DNA of 20,153 nucleotides from Chara braunii (taxonomy: Eukaryota; Streptophyta; Charophyceae; Charales; Characeae), in NCBI GenBank assembly GCA_003427395.1, contig BFEA01000053.1, positions 370,123-390,275 on the forward strand, in the 5' to 3' direction. The notes under the pieces are model-generated. The model saw only the letters and a program-made list of their open reading frames with translations. It was not told the DNA's origin and searched no databases. Position numbers and translations under genes: made by a program. Each line of letters opens with the position of its first letter. Within the stretch, counting starts at the first letter, position 1. Shown piece after piece: positions 9,038 through 16,754 of this stretch.

Positions 9038-9180
9038 TCGTTTTGTTTTTTTCTTTTTCTTTTTCTTTTCCTTTTTTTTTTAGATTTCATTTTAGATTTC
9101 TCTTAGATTTTGTCTTTTCCTTTCTTTAGATTTCGTTTAGATTTTGTTTTTCTTTTTTTTAATTTTCTTCTTCTTATTTT
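9038..9180 (+). repeat. T-rich pyrimidine tract with TTTAGATTT repeats
   Basis: Long TTTTCTTTTTC runs surround about five copies of TTAGATTT(T/C), for example TTTAGATTTC at 9079-9088 with related words to about 9143. It is low-complexity and contains no gene. It mirrors the purine-rich tract at 9611-9787 on the other side of the (GA)n repeat. Confidence 0.8.
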
Positions 9181-9190
9181 GGTGTAGAGC

Positions 9191-9368
9191 ACCCGTTCGT
9201 TTTTGACGAACGGGTCATGACTGCGCCAGACTGTTTCGTCGGACTTCCACCGACTCATCAGGGGGCTGAGCCCCGACAGTCCATCTCCGGATGGACTGAC
9301 TTGCCGAATGCACCTGCTGCGCAATGCAGCTGCATTCGGAAGGGTCCCGTTGGGAGGAATGGGCAAGT

Positions 9369-9369
<1 letters not shown>
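9191..9369. repeat. Branched cluster of hairpins
   Basis: ACCCGTTCGT-ttttg-ACGAACGGGT (9191-9215) has a perfect 10-bp stem. It is followed by GTCGG/CCGAC (9238-9254), GGGGC-tga-GCCCC (9262-9274) and CAGTCCATC-tccg-GATGGACTG (9277-9298, 9-bp stem). The last is CGAATGCA-cct-GCTGC-gcaat-GCAGC-TGCATTCG (9305-9338). An outer stem, GACTTGCC (9298-9305) with GGCAAGTC (9362-9369), encloses the last hairpin. Together they would give a multi-branched fold in single-stranded DNA or RNA. Confidence 0.88.
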
Positions 9370-9446
<77 letters not shown>

Positions 9447-9447
9447 A
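9370..9447 (+). repeat. (GA)n microsatellite
   Basis: About 33 uninterrupted GA units run to 9436, followed by GGGAGAGAGAAGG. Open frames across it on both strands (Arg-Glu repeats or Ser-Leu repeats) are artefacts. Confidence 0.97.
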
Positions 9448-9467
9448 GGCTGGTGGGCTGCAGATTG

Positions 9468-9507
9468 GCGCCTGCACCTGGCACTATTGGCAGCCGGGTG
9501 CGGGCGC
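9468..9507 (+). repeat. 15-bp stem hairpin after the GA repeat
   Basis: GCGCCTGCACCTGGC (9468-9482) faces GCCGGGTGCGGGCGC (9493-9507), with two T/G wobble positions on the + strand and a 10-nt loop. If transcribed from the + strand every stem position would pair. Confidence 0.85.
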
Positions 9508-9570
9508 AAGCTGGACAGGAACCCCCCCCTCCCTGCTTAGCTTGACTTGCGAATAGGAAGGAAGGGGCGA

Positions 9571-9708
9571 CCGTTCATTTCGAACGGCGAACTGCCCTTG
9601 CACAGGGGGAACGAGGTGGGGTAAGAAGAAGGGGAAAAAAAAAAGCAAAAGAAAGGAGGAAAAAAAAGAAGAAGAGAGAAAAGTAAGTAACGGCCACGTA
9701 CGTGGCCG
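9571..9708. repeat. Hairpin and 18-bp perfect palindrome flanking a purine tract
   Basis: CCGTTC-atttc-GAACGG lies at 9571-9587 and shares its stem word with the hairpin at 9191-9215. CGGCCACGTACGTGGCCG (9691-9708) is a perfect 18-bp palindrome. Between them is GAAGGGGAAAAAAAAAAGC-type purine-rich DNA. Confidence 0.9.
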
Positions 9709-9787
9709 CGGGGGCAAAATAGATGTGGAAGGGAGAAGAGAAGAGAAAGAAGGAAGCCGGGAGAAGAGATGGAAAAAAAAAAAAAAA
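9611..9787 (+). repeat. Purine-rich tract
   Basis: A/G-rich DNA with runs of eight to fifteen A and GAAGAAGAGAGAAAAG words, ending in a long A-run at about 9772-9786. It is interrupted by the palindrome at 9691-9708. Minus-strand open frames here (Phe/Ser/Leu-rich) are compositional. Confidence 0.85.
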
Positions 9788-9854
9788 CGTCATGGATTTG
9801 GTCGCGACGTCGGGCCAGTTGCAGGGGTAGAAGCATCTGGACCCTGATGAGACA

Positions 9855-10151
9855 GCAGACTGTTGAGTTCAACAGTCTGCCAGAAATGGCTTGATGCAGC
9901 CGTTTTGGACTGCGTCTGGTCGCGGGTAGAGGCCAGATGCATGACCAGGGCCTGGAACTTGGTTCCCCTAGGGGAACATCAAGATTTCCAGCCCTTGATC
10001 TCGTCTGAGATCAAGGGCCAGGCCCTGATCCGAGTTTTGGCTGGGGACATAGCTGCTGTCCTCAGCCATCGGCTGGCTATAAAAGCCAGCACTCCACCCA
10101 GCAGCCTCACACTTGTGGCAGTGCTGCTGGGGCATTCACTTGAGTGAATGC
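9855..10151. repeat. Back-to-back perfect hairpins
   Basis: In order: GCAGACTGTTGA-gt-TCAACAGTCTGC (9855-9880, 12-bp stem) and GTTCCCCTAGGGGAAC (9962-9977, perfect palindrome). Then GCCCTTGATCTC-gtct-GAGATCAAGGGC (9991-10018, 12-bp stem) and GGCTGGGGACA facing TGTCCTCAGCC (10039-10067, one mismatch). Then GCTGGCT-ataaa-AGCCAGC (10072-10090), CCCAGCAG facing CTGCTGGG (10097-10131) and GCATTCACT-tg-AGTGAATGC (10132-10151). The last five follow one another with almost no spacer. The stems are unrelated in sequence, so this is an array of structures and not a tandem sequence repeat. Confidence 0.92.
10078..10084 (+). promoter_or_regulatory. TATA-box-like TATAAAA in a hairpin loop
   Basis: TATAAAA followed by GCC matches the plant core-promoter TATA box and lies largely in the loop of the 10072-10090 hairpin. 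No gene that I recognise starts downstream, so promoter function is speculative. It could equally be a chance match. Confidence 0.25.
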
Positions 10152-11060
10152 TGGCTGGCTGCTGCATGCTGCTGGAGAGGGGCGGTGTTGCCGGTGGAGG
10201 TATTGCTGGTGGGGTGGAGGTCTGCAGGGAGTTGGAGGAGGAGAAGGGAGGCAGCCATAGCTGAGGGCTCGGAGCATTTTGCCCCACCCTTGTGCGTGTG
10301 CTATGTGTGTGGGCTGGTGTTGCGGTGGTAAGGCTGCGTCGGAGGTCCAGACGGTGCGGCAAGCGACACCTATTCTAGGGGGGTTGTGCTGTCGGACTGC
10401 TGCCGCGGAGTCAAGACCTTCGTAAGGGAAGGTGCTGCAGGATTGCTGCACGGGTTTAATGTGAGTGTTCGGGATATGCTGCGCGGTTTTTGCGGCGACG
10501 ACAGTTTTGTTGACGTACTGCGGGAGCGCTGCCAAAATTTTTCGACGGCAGCTGTGATATTTCGGCAGTGACGTCGAAGCGCTGCCGGATTTTTGCGGCG
10601 GCGGCACTGATTTTAACGGCGGTGGTGCGGAAGCGCTGCCGGTTTTTTTTCTTGGCACGATGGCAGCAACATTTTTCGATGGGATCATGCTGCCAAGATT
10701 ATCGGTGGTATCGACGTTATTTTTTGGGGGGGTTATGCTGGCGGTACGTCGGCGACACTATTGTGATGGAAGATTGCTGCGGGTTTTTGCGTCGCAGTGG
10801 AGGCAGTTTTGTGTGTGATCAGGCGGTGGTGTTGTGGGGCAGCCATGGTACCGATTTTGACGGCGCAGCAAACAGTGGTCCACCGTATTTTTGTGGTGCG
10901 TGGCGGTTATGGTGGATTTCAGTGTGGTCTAGAGGTTGGGCTAGCGCTGGTGCGTGGTTGGGACTGTGCGGTAGTGGTGCGTGGACCGGTGACATGAAGA
11001 GATCGTGGAGTGAGTGCACACGGCAGTGACTATGGGAGTTGCAACACTTGAGGTTTGCGC
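10152..11060 (+). repeat. Imperfect GCTGC/GCGG-rich repetitive DNA, no gene
   Basis: The words GCGCTGCCGG, TTTTTGCGGCG, GTGCTGC and CGACGGCAGC recur irregularly every 30-60 bp, most visibly from 10440 to 10800 (for example AAGCGCTGCCGGATTTTTGC and AAGCGCTGCCGGTTTTTTTT about 70 bp apart). The + frame at 10568-11029 (Cys/Arg/Trp/Gly-rich) and the minus frame at 10107-10688 (Pro/Ser/Ala-rich) have the composition of repeat-driven open frames, and I recognise no domain in either. Confidence 0.6.
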
Positions 11061-11067
11061 GGGCTGA

Positions 11068-11158
11068 ACATCTTTATTTTTTTTGGGGCACGCGGCACAT
11101 GCAGTTTTTAGTCAAGGCCACCTTTATTTTTTTTGCGGCGCGCAGTGCGCCCAGTAAT
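11068..11158 (+). repeat. 50-bp direct repeat pair
   Basis: CTTTATTTTTTTTGGGGCAC (from 11072) and CTTTATTTTTTTTGCGGCGC (from 11122) recur with a 50-bp period. Each is followed by a CGCG-rich segment and CAG. Confidence 0.75.
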
Positions 11159-11159
11159 G

Positions 11160-12060
11160 CGGCAGTAGCATGGGACCGTCTAGGACCATTTTGGGACTAG
11201 GTGGGACTGGTTGTTGTGATCAAGACTAGCATATTGGTGTGGATATTGTGAGCGTGCGTGGTGCTTGGAGACGAAATGGCCTTGCGGTTGGTTGGGGAAG
11301 TGTCCTTGGAGCACGTGGTGCAGTTGGGGCTGCGTTGGGACTATCTGGGATGTTGAAGCGCATTGAGATTGGATCATGGGAGCACCCTCCTGGAGGGTTA
11401 TCTCATTCGGACATCTCAGTGGAGCCAACCTTGGTGTGATCAAGCACCTAGAGAAGGCGACGGACCGTCGTTCAATGAAACGACTACAACTTGTGGAGTT
11501 GTGAGCCGCATGTTCTACGACAGTCATTTTCTTTTGATTAGCCTACTACTCGGCTTTCTTGAGTGAGCCGATTCAAACTTCACTCAAGGTGAGTTGATTG
11601 ACTCAGATTTCTCTCCACACTTGTGTGAACCCACACTTTGCTTGACCCTGTTCAATCGACTGTTCATTGAAAAGGCAAAGGAAATGTGTGTTTGCATGTG
11701 AATGGCGAGGTCTGACTTGAGTATGGGATTGCACTGGTTTTCTCTTGAACTTGCTGTCTTTGCATGTTGTGCAGGTAGGTAGCAGGATGCTTGCAAAGGA
11801 GATTGATTGTGCCTATTTGAGATGAAGAAAAGGATTGTCTTCTTTCTATCTTTCACCTGCCTGCATGGCAAAAATACTTGAATTTTGAAGTGAATAATTT
11901 TAATGGTGTCGTGAAGGGAAACTTGAACATAATGAAGATGAAGATAATCAGACTTAGTCTTTCCCTAAGCTTGACCCTTTACATCCCGAATGACCTTATT
12001 TATCTGTGCCTGTCTAAATGATTCTCATTTTTTACCTATCCTGAATTTTTTTTGTCCAAG
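11160..12060. other. No recognisable gene; two inverted repeats
   Basis: CTTGAGTGA (11558-11566) faces TCACTCAAG (11580-11588). TGCAGGTAGGT (11770-11780) faces ACCTGCCTGCA (11855-11865) with one mismatch, enclosing 74 bp, a size compatible with a small MITE. A splice-donor-like AAG|GTGAGT occurs at about 11586-11594, but no exon is evident. The remainder is unassigned. Confidence 0.55.
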
Positions 12061-12193
12061 CTACCCTGAACCCAAGAGAAATAAGAATAACTGAAAGCTA
12101 CTTGCAGTGGACGCATCCGCTATCTCTAGGAAGCATCTGGGACGGGGGTTCATTGCTTTAGGAGCCGACCCTGTTATCAACCCAGAGTGGACC

Positions 12194-12194
<1 letters not shown>

Positions 12195-12230
<36 letters not shown>

Positions 12231-12345
12231 CCGGGGGGATGCTAGAGGTGCTGGTACAAACAGCCACCGCTAGCATCCCCGGCCAGCTCCATCTATTGGT
12301 GGGGAGCAGCACCTGCTGGAAACCGGGTCCAACGTCCCTTACATT
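12195..12345 (-). repeat. LINE copy B 3'-terminal module, stem-loop and A-tract
   Basis: On the minus strand, the module shared with 625-683 (12343-12286) is followed by a stem-loop. CCGGGGATGCTAG (12282-12270) pairs with its complement at 12245-12231, with a 2-nt bulge and an inner GGTGGCTG/CAGCACC stem. After GGTT comes a run of 32 A (12226-12195). A stable hairpin directly ahead of the A-tail is the kind of 3' structure some LINE reverse transcriptases recognise. Copy A lacks the hairpin. Confidence 0.75.
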
Positions 12346-12700
12346 TGGAAGAAGAACATAAGGACCATGAGATAGCGTGCTGGAAACCGGGTGCAACGTC
12401 CCATTGCTAACTATCCTGTACTTTCCAAGCCAAGGCCTTGGGTCGAGGCCCGACAGGGTCACTGGTGGGCACCAGTGATCCCTGTCCATTCCCCAGTCCA
12501 CCTTCCAGTTCACACTACCGCACTACCCTTGAGAATATCTGAGAGGTTGTGTGAAAGCTGAAGAAAGTCTCTTTTTTTTTTTTTTTTTGCTGGAAACAAC
12601 GTCCCATTTAACTTGGTAACATCACGCCAGCTGGAAAATCCAGCATTCCTAGCATTCCTAGAGACCAATTGTTCAGAAACGGGTCCAACGTCCCGTCAGA
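12346..12700 (-). repeat. LINE copy B tail: repeated GGGACGTTG modules and internal A-tract
   Basis: Read on the minus strand, three further copies of the motif GGGACGTTGGACCCGGTTTC occur at 12694-12675, 12607-12589 (shortened) and 12402-12379, in addition to the one at 12338-12314. The shortened copy runs straight into a run of 17 A (12588-12572). Between the copies is an inverted repeat with a 16-bp stem, GACAGGGTCACTGGTG (12452-12467) facing 12470-12486 with a one-base bulge. The layout suggests successive 3'-end insertions or a duplicated 3' untranslated region. Confidence 0.7.
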
Positions 12701-12746
12701 TGATATGGGGTGATGTGAGGTGGTATGGGATGGTGATATGAAAAGA

Positions 12747-13660
12747 TTATGAAGTGATATGAAATAATATGAAATAATATGAGATGATGTGGGATAACAT
12801 GTATCGAACTGAGAGAAGTAAGTACTTGTGGACACATAGGCTTAGGGGTTTCTTGCTGCGCGAATGGTGCTCATACCAGACACTCCACCAGTGCCAGAGG
12901 GTGGGGGTGAATGGATCTGCGAACTCCTGTGCCGGTCTCAAAAGTTCTATCGGATCTACTGCTGTCCACTCGTGGAAATACAGGCGGTAGTCTCTAACTA
13001 TCTCTGCCTCCTGTGGGAGCTGGTTCCCTTCCCCCTCTGTCTCCTGTAACTGGTCCAGATTCTTCTCCGACCATTTAACCTCGGCCACCCAGCCCCCTCG
13101 TTCCCCTCCTAGCCATTCCTTACAGAACTTGGAGATTAGCCGGTCAATGTCACCTCTGGTATGGGCCAGGNCCAGGTGTTCTTTGGTGACTTTCCACTGT
13201 GCCGNGATTTCATTNTGAATCAGTTGCCGAAGCTGTTCTGTGGCTTCCCCTTCCTCCACCCTGGCTCCTTCCATTTCCAAGATACATCTCCTCCACCATA
13301 TCACCCACAGGATGAAACGTCTTCCTAAACAGAACATGTTCCCCTCGAAGGCACTTTCCTGGCCACCAGGGTGGTGTCCAAACAGGATGGCTCTCCAGTC
13401 CCATGGCCATGACGAGTTGGGGACCATACGCCGCCAAATCCTATCCCACCACCGCCAAATCCTATCCCACCACCGCCAAAAGAGTACTGACGAGGGGCAC
13501 TGCAAAAATATGTGCCCCACTGTTTCAGCTCGTCTTTGTGCTGGGAAGCTTTGGAGGCATCGTCGGCACCAAGGCAGCGCCCGTCCTTGCTGTTCCAGCT
13601 GTGTGTGATCAATTAGCCAGTCATTTGTTGGTAGACACCTACCTATGTACAATCTGCCAT
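12747..13660 (-). pseudogene. LINE copy B ORF2 C-terminus with zinc-finger (zf-RVT-like) region
   Basis: The frame opens at 13652 with IGRCLPTNDWLIDH, continues to WCRRCLQSF and then HIFLQCPSS, giving a C-x2-C ... H-x4-C arrangement like the zinc-knuckle region after plant LINE RTs. Further on, the Q-W-K-x-T-K, ISKFCKEWLGG and RDYRLYFHEW, then ADPFTP, blocks match copy A at the window start. The match to A ends near 12850, and the last residues are an AT-rich run-on. RWWDRIW occurs twice in tandem because of a 21-bp duplication. N bases at 13171, 13205 and 13215 obscure three codons. The previous part of ORF2 ends in another frame at 13639, so a frameshift separates them. Its function in the element is probably RNA/DNA binding during target-primed reverse transcription. 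Confidence 0.85.
13431..13472 (-). repeat. In-frame 21-bp tandem duplication
   Basis: The unit CCGCCAAATCCTATCCCACC plus A is repeated exactly (13431-13451, 13452-13472), with a partial third copy (CCGCCAAA). It duplicates the residues RWWDRIW without breaking the frame. Perfect identity implies that it is recent relative to the frameshifts in the same element. Confidence 0.92.
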
Positions 13661-14516
13661 TGTAGGGAGGAAATTTTAGCCGGTCTCAACTTATAGTCCT
13701 TGAACCATTTTATGGGCCTAAGTTGTCTGATGTCCACATTGAGATGACGCTGCCACCTATCCTCCACCACATCTCCGAGCTTCCATTTAGGTCTCAACAT
13801 CCGATAGACTGTTTTTGTCTTTCGGTTGGCCAGCTGCACCAGTTTTTGTTTTCCCCACGCCCTCGGGACAACTTGACTCGTTCTGACCCACCGCCACTCC
13901 TCAGGGTCAAAAGGAAGGTTGTCAATTGGGGACATGGGCCTGTACACTCGCCATCCTTTCCCTTCGTCTAATACTCTGATCCGATGTACCTCCTTCCTCT
14001 CCCGCCAGGAAAACGGTTGCCTGCTACCCCTTAACCAATTGTTCCTATCAATGAAATAATGCTCAATCAGCACATCCTCCCGCCCCACCATTTGTAGTCT
14101 CCCCACTTGCTCCCATTGCCCTGGGAGTCCCACCCAATCCCCTTCCTCCAGGCACGGGCCTCTCCGTAGGATGGCGTACCACGCCAGTGGGAAACTTTCC
14201 ATCAGCTCTTCTAGTGCAGATTCCGTCAGGTGACAGTATCGCAGCCCCTTCCGTAGTCTGGCCGCGCTCTTCCAATCCTTGGCTTCATTATCCAAAAGAT
14301 CCCCCACTCTTAAGGCCCCGTGCTTCACCCATCCCTTCCACGGAGGATCTGAGTTGCATCTCACTTGGTCGTGGCAATCTGTGATCCATCTATTACCGAA
14401 CAAGGGTTACCTCATTACTTCATCCCACCTTTCCGGTGGTGGCCGGTCGGGGATTGGGAGTCTCCTCCATGTCCGGATGAGGCGTGGCCAGTATTCATCT
14501 ACTGGGTCACCGTTTC
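13639..14516 (-). pseudogene. LINE copy B ORF2, segment between RT and zinc finger
   Basis: A long open stretch begins in the frame EYWPRLIRTWRRLP (about 14497) and continues through RPPPERWDEVMR, a TAA stop (14409-14407), FGNRWITDC and on to SLQWQIVHR at 13639. The stop can be explained by a CAA to TAA change (Gln codon, C to T). The segment is rich in Trp, Arg and Leu, as is common in LINE ORF2 regions after the RT. No separate enzymatic motif is visible. It joins the upstream segment through a frameshift near 14505-14516 and the downstream zinc-finger part through one near 13640-13655. Confidence 0.75.
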
Positions 14517-15114
14517 TGGACTTTCGTGGATCTTCCAGCATCTGTCCTCCAGCCACATCAACGGGTCAATCTCTGGTGGGGCTTCGGGGGCTAAAGCCGC
14601 AATTTGCTCCAGGGCTAAGGGGGTCCAGGGGGAGGTAGGTGAGAAAATGAGATGTTGAAGCCATCGTAGACTAAGGGCCTGAAATTGTGTCGACGGGTCG
14701 ATAATCCCCAGTCCTCCCCCAACCTTGGGTTGGATCACTGAATCCCATGCTACCCTACTGATGGCGTGGTTATTCTCGCTATCCCCTCTCCACAGAAAGG
14801 CTGCCAGCTTCCGCTTAAGGGCTTTCAGCTCCCTGGCACTCACCGACCATAAAACAAATTTATACCATAAGGTGGCTAGTACCACGTTGTTAATGACTAA
14901 AGTCCGTCCCAGGAGTGATGTATGCTTCTTGTCCCACCCCGTTAGTTTGGTCTGGGTCGGGGAGACTAGCCAATTATCATTTGTATTAGGCTTTCCTTTT
15001 GCTGTAACTGACACCCCCAAAGTCCTAAGGGGCATCGAGGGGCAGCCAGGTGATTCGCGGATTTTCGAGGGGCCTTCCTTCTTGGTGATGCATCCACCAA
15101 CCAACTGTTTTCTA
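14499..15114 (-). pseudogene. LINE copy B ORF2, RT connection/thumb segment
   Basis: It contains the block found after the RT catalytic core in plant L1 elements: RTLGVSVT, then LTGWDKKHTSLLGRTLVINN, LWYKFVLW, AFLWRGD, and VAWDSVIQPKVGGGLGIIDP followed by QFQALSLRW. These correspond to the W-x-K-x-L-S-x-x-G-R and P-K-x-x-G-G-L-G-I signatures of that region. The frame differs from that of the RT core, with a frameshift just before 15104. The core frame itself ends in TAG at 15114-15112. The segment ends with ETVTQ and a stop at 14499. Confidence 0.9.
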
Positions 15115-15665
15115 TCCCCAGTTGACTGCCATATCCGAGAGCCTACAGAATCGTGCCATTAGTGCTTGGATTTCTTTCATGTTCCGTTCACTGGCTTCCA
15201 CCATTACAGTAAGGTTGTCTGCAAACAAGGAGCAGATTGGTATAGCCTCCTCTGGTATGTTTGCGATTCAGATGCGTGTGAGGTCTTTGTTATGTCTCAG
15301 GTTAGCTGATAGTGCCTCCATTATGACCAAGAACAGATAAGGGGCAATGGGGTCTTCTTGTCTTACCGAACGCTGGAGCCCAAATGGGGGTGCTACGGAC
15401 CCGTTCACCTGCACACATGTCGTAGCATTCTTGTGCAGGATTCGAATCCATCGGCAAAAATCTGGGCCAAAGTTCATCCTTTCCAGGCATTTTTCCAGGA
15501 ACGCCCAGTCCACATGGTCGTATGCCTTTTCAAAGTCAATAAATATAATAACAGCGTTAGCTCTATTCCGTCGGGACAAGCTGACCACTTCATTTACCGG
15601 CAGGATGTTTTCTTGTATGTTCCTGCTAACTATGAGGACATTAACAATTTGTCATCCAAAAGATT
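15112..15665 (-). pseudogene. LINE copy B reverse transcriptase core, 5'-truncated and mutated
   Basis: The frame enters near 15650 with IVSRNIQENILPVNEVV. It reads through RT motif A (FIDFEKAYDHVDWAFL, catalytic Asp at 15537-15535) and the motif B region (SVRQEDPIAPYLF), then a TGA stop (15270-15268). It continues in the same frame to the motif C region, LFADNLTVMV (15225-15196). L1 RTs normally have RQGDP in motif B and FADD in motif C. Here Gly is Glu (15357-15355) and the second catalytic Asp is Asn (15216-15214). The TGA, TAG and two missense changes all show it is inactive. The 5' half of ORF2, including the endonuclease, is missing, as is usual for 5'-truncated LINE insertions. Confidence 0.92.
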
Positions 15666-16328
15666 GAAAATAAATGAAGACTGGAATGTGCGTCGAATCT
15701 CAGGTCGGCAGTAGGCTGGAATGAAAGACTTTGGCAACGTGTCTCATCAGGTCAAAACTGAGGTTGTCCGACTACCATGTTGGCAGCATCAATGTTATTT
15801 TTGATAACCAACTCCTTGTTGGCGGTTGTATGATTGTTTTGTGATATTCGACCTGAGGCGGTCGGATTGTATTTTGATCTTGTGATAATGGATGTATTAA
15901 ATGAAGATCTGATTTATTTTAGTTATTATTTTAGATTGGGCACATCGTTCTATCGACTACGTTCGATTCCTTTCGATGTAACTATGTATGGTCGTTACAA
16001 CTTCCCTTTGATTGTGTGTTAAAAGGACTAGGATTAATGTTGGGTTTCACGCTTGGTTGAGACCGTCCTAGTCGACCGACGTCCGCTCCGTACCTAAGAG
16101 ATCAGCGCCCTAGGAAAGGACAGCGTTCGGGTTCGCTTGGCGTTAACCAAGCGTATCTATACTACAGCGAACGAACAAACGCCCTCGGCTGACCTACCTC
16201 TGCAAGTGCATCTAAAGCTTTCGCACGTGGGTCAGTAGCTCGGTAGGGATACGCCCCTAAGGGTGGTGACAACCCCTTAGGGAAGGAAAGCTTATGCCCC
16301 ACGGGAACCTATCCTGTCGTAGGGGACC
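15666..16328. other. No recognisable gene
   Basis: This AT-rich then GC-rich stretch lies between the LINE 5' truncation point and the 213-bp repeats. CCCCTAAGGGTGGTGACAAC followed by CCCCTTAGGG (about 16254-16283) forms a weak stem-loop. I see no protein similarity. Confidence 0.6.
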
Positions 16329-16754
16329 GCGGGATGTACAGCTGCCGCACTCGGCTAGAGCGGCAACGGGACGACGCGACTGCAGCCGTCTCGGCGGCTC
16401 GCAGGATTATTATGCGTCGTTCCTGAGTTGTCTCTTGGTTTTGTTTTGTTTATCTCCTGCGTGACATGGCCGGGAGGGCTCTCGCCTTTGCGAAAAAGGC
16501 GGGAGCCGATGCGCTCGATAGCGGGACCTCTTCCGCGGTTTGCGGGATGTACAGCTGGCGCACCCGGCTAGAGCAGCGACGGGACGACGCGACAGCGGCC
16601 GTCTCGGCGGCTCGCGGGATTACTATGCGTCGTTCCTGAGTTGTCTCTTGGTTTTGTTTTGTTTATCTCCTGCGTGACATGGCCGGGAGGGCTCTCGCCT
16701 TTGCGAAACAAGCGGGAGCCGATGCGCTCGACAGCGGGACCTCTTCCGCGGATT
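16329..16754 (+). repeat. 213-bp tandem duplication
   Basis: Unit 1 (16329-16541) and unit 2 (16542-16754) align end to end with a period of 213 bp and roughly ten or so differences. Landmarks are GCGGGATGTACAGCTG, GACGGGACGACGCGAC-like words, GTTCCTGAGTTGTCTCTTGG, CCGGGAGGGCTCTCGCC and a final CCTCTTCCGCGG. Each has a small hairpin around CGCCTTTGCG. The final CCTCTTCCGCGG encodes PLPR of the gypsy RT that follows unit 2, so the unit includes the junction with the retrotransposon. Confidence 0.92.

Noticed and set aside
9103-9556. Several overlapping open frames rich in Ser-Leu or Arg-Glu
   Set aside because: They are translations of the (GA)n microsatellite, open in all six frames.
8113-10151. 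CRISPR array
   Set aside because: The repeats are self-complementary but differ from one another, there is no constant repeat with unique spacers, and the context is eukaryotic retrotransposons.
10107-10688. 193-codon Pro/Ser-rich minus-strand frame
   Set aside because: No domain is visible. The frame overlaps hairpins and the imperfect GCTGC repeats that explain its composition.
10568-11029. 153-codon + strand frame, Cys/Trp/Gly-rich
   Set aside because: Its composition follows the GCGG/GTGG repeats, and there is no recognisable fold or homologue.
12061-12513. 150-codon minus-strand frame ending in a poly-Lys run
   Set aside because: It crosses the LINE 3' modules and the 32-base A-tract, so the Lys run is the A-tail.
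13240-13608. 122-codon + strand frame
   Set aside because: It is the antisense shadow of the LINE ORF2 zinc-finger region.
15425-15450. tRNA T-loop-like GGATTCGAATCC
   Set aside because: It lies inside the LINE RT coding region on the opposite strand, where the reading frame explains it.
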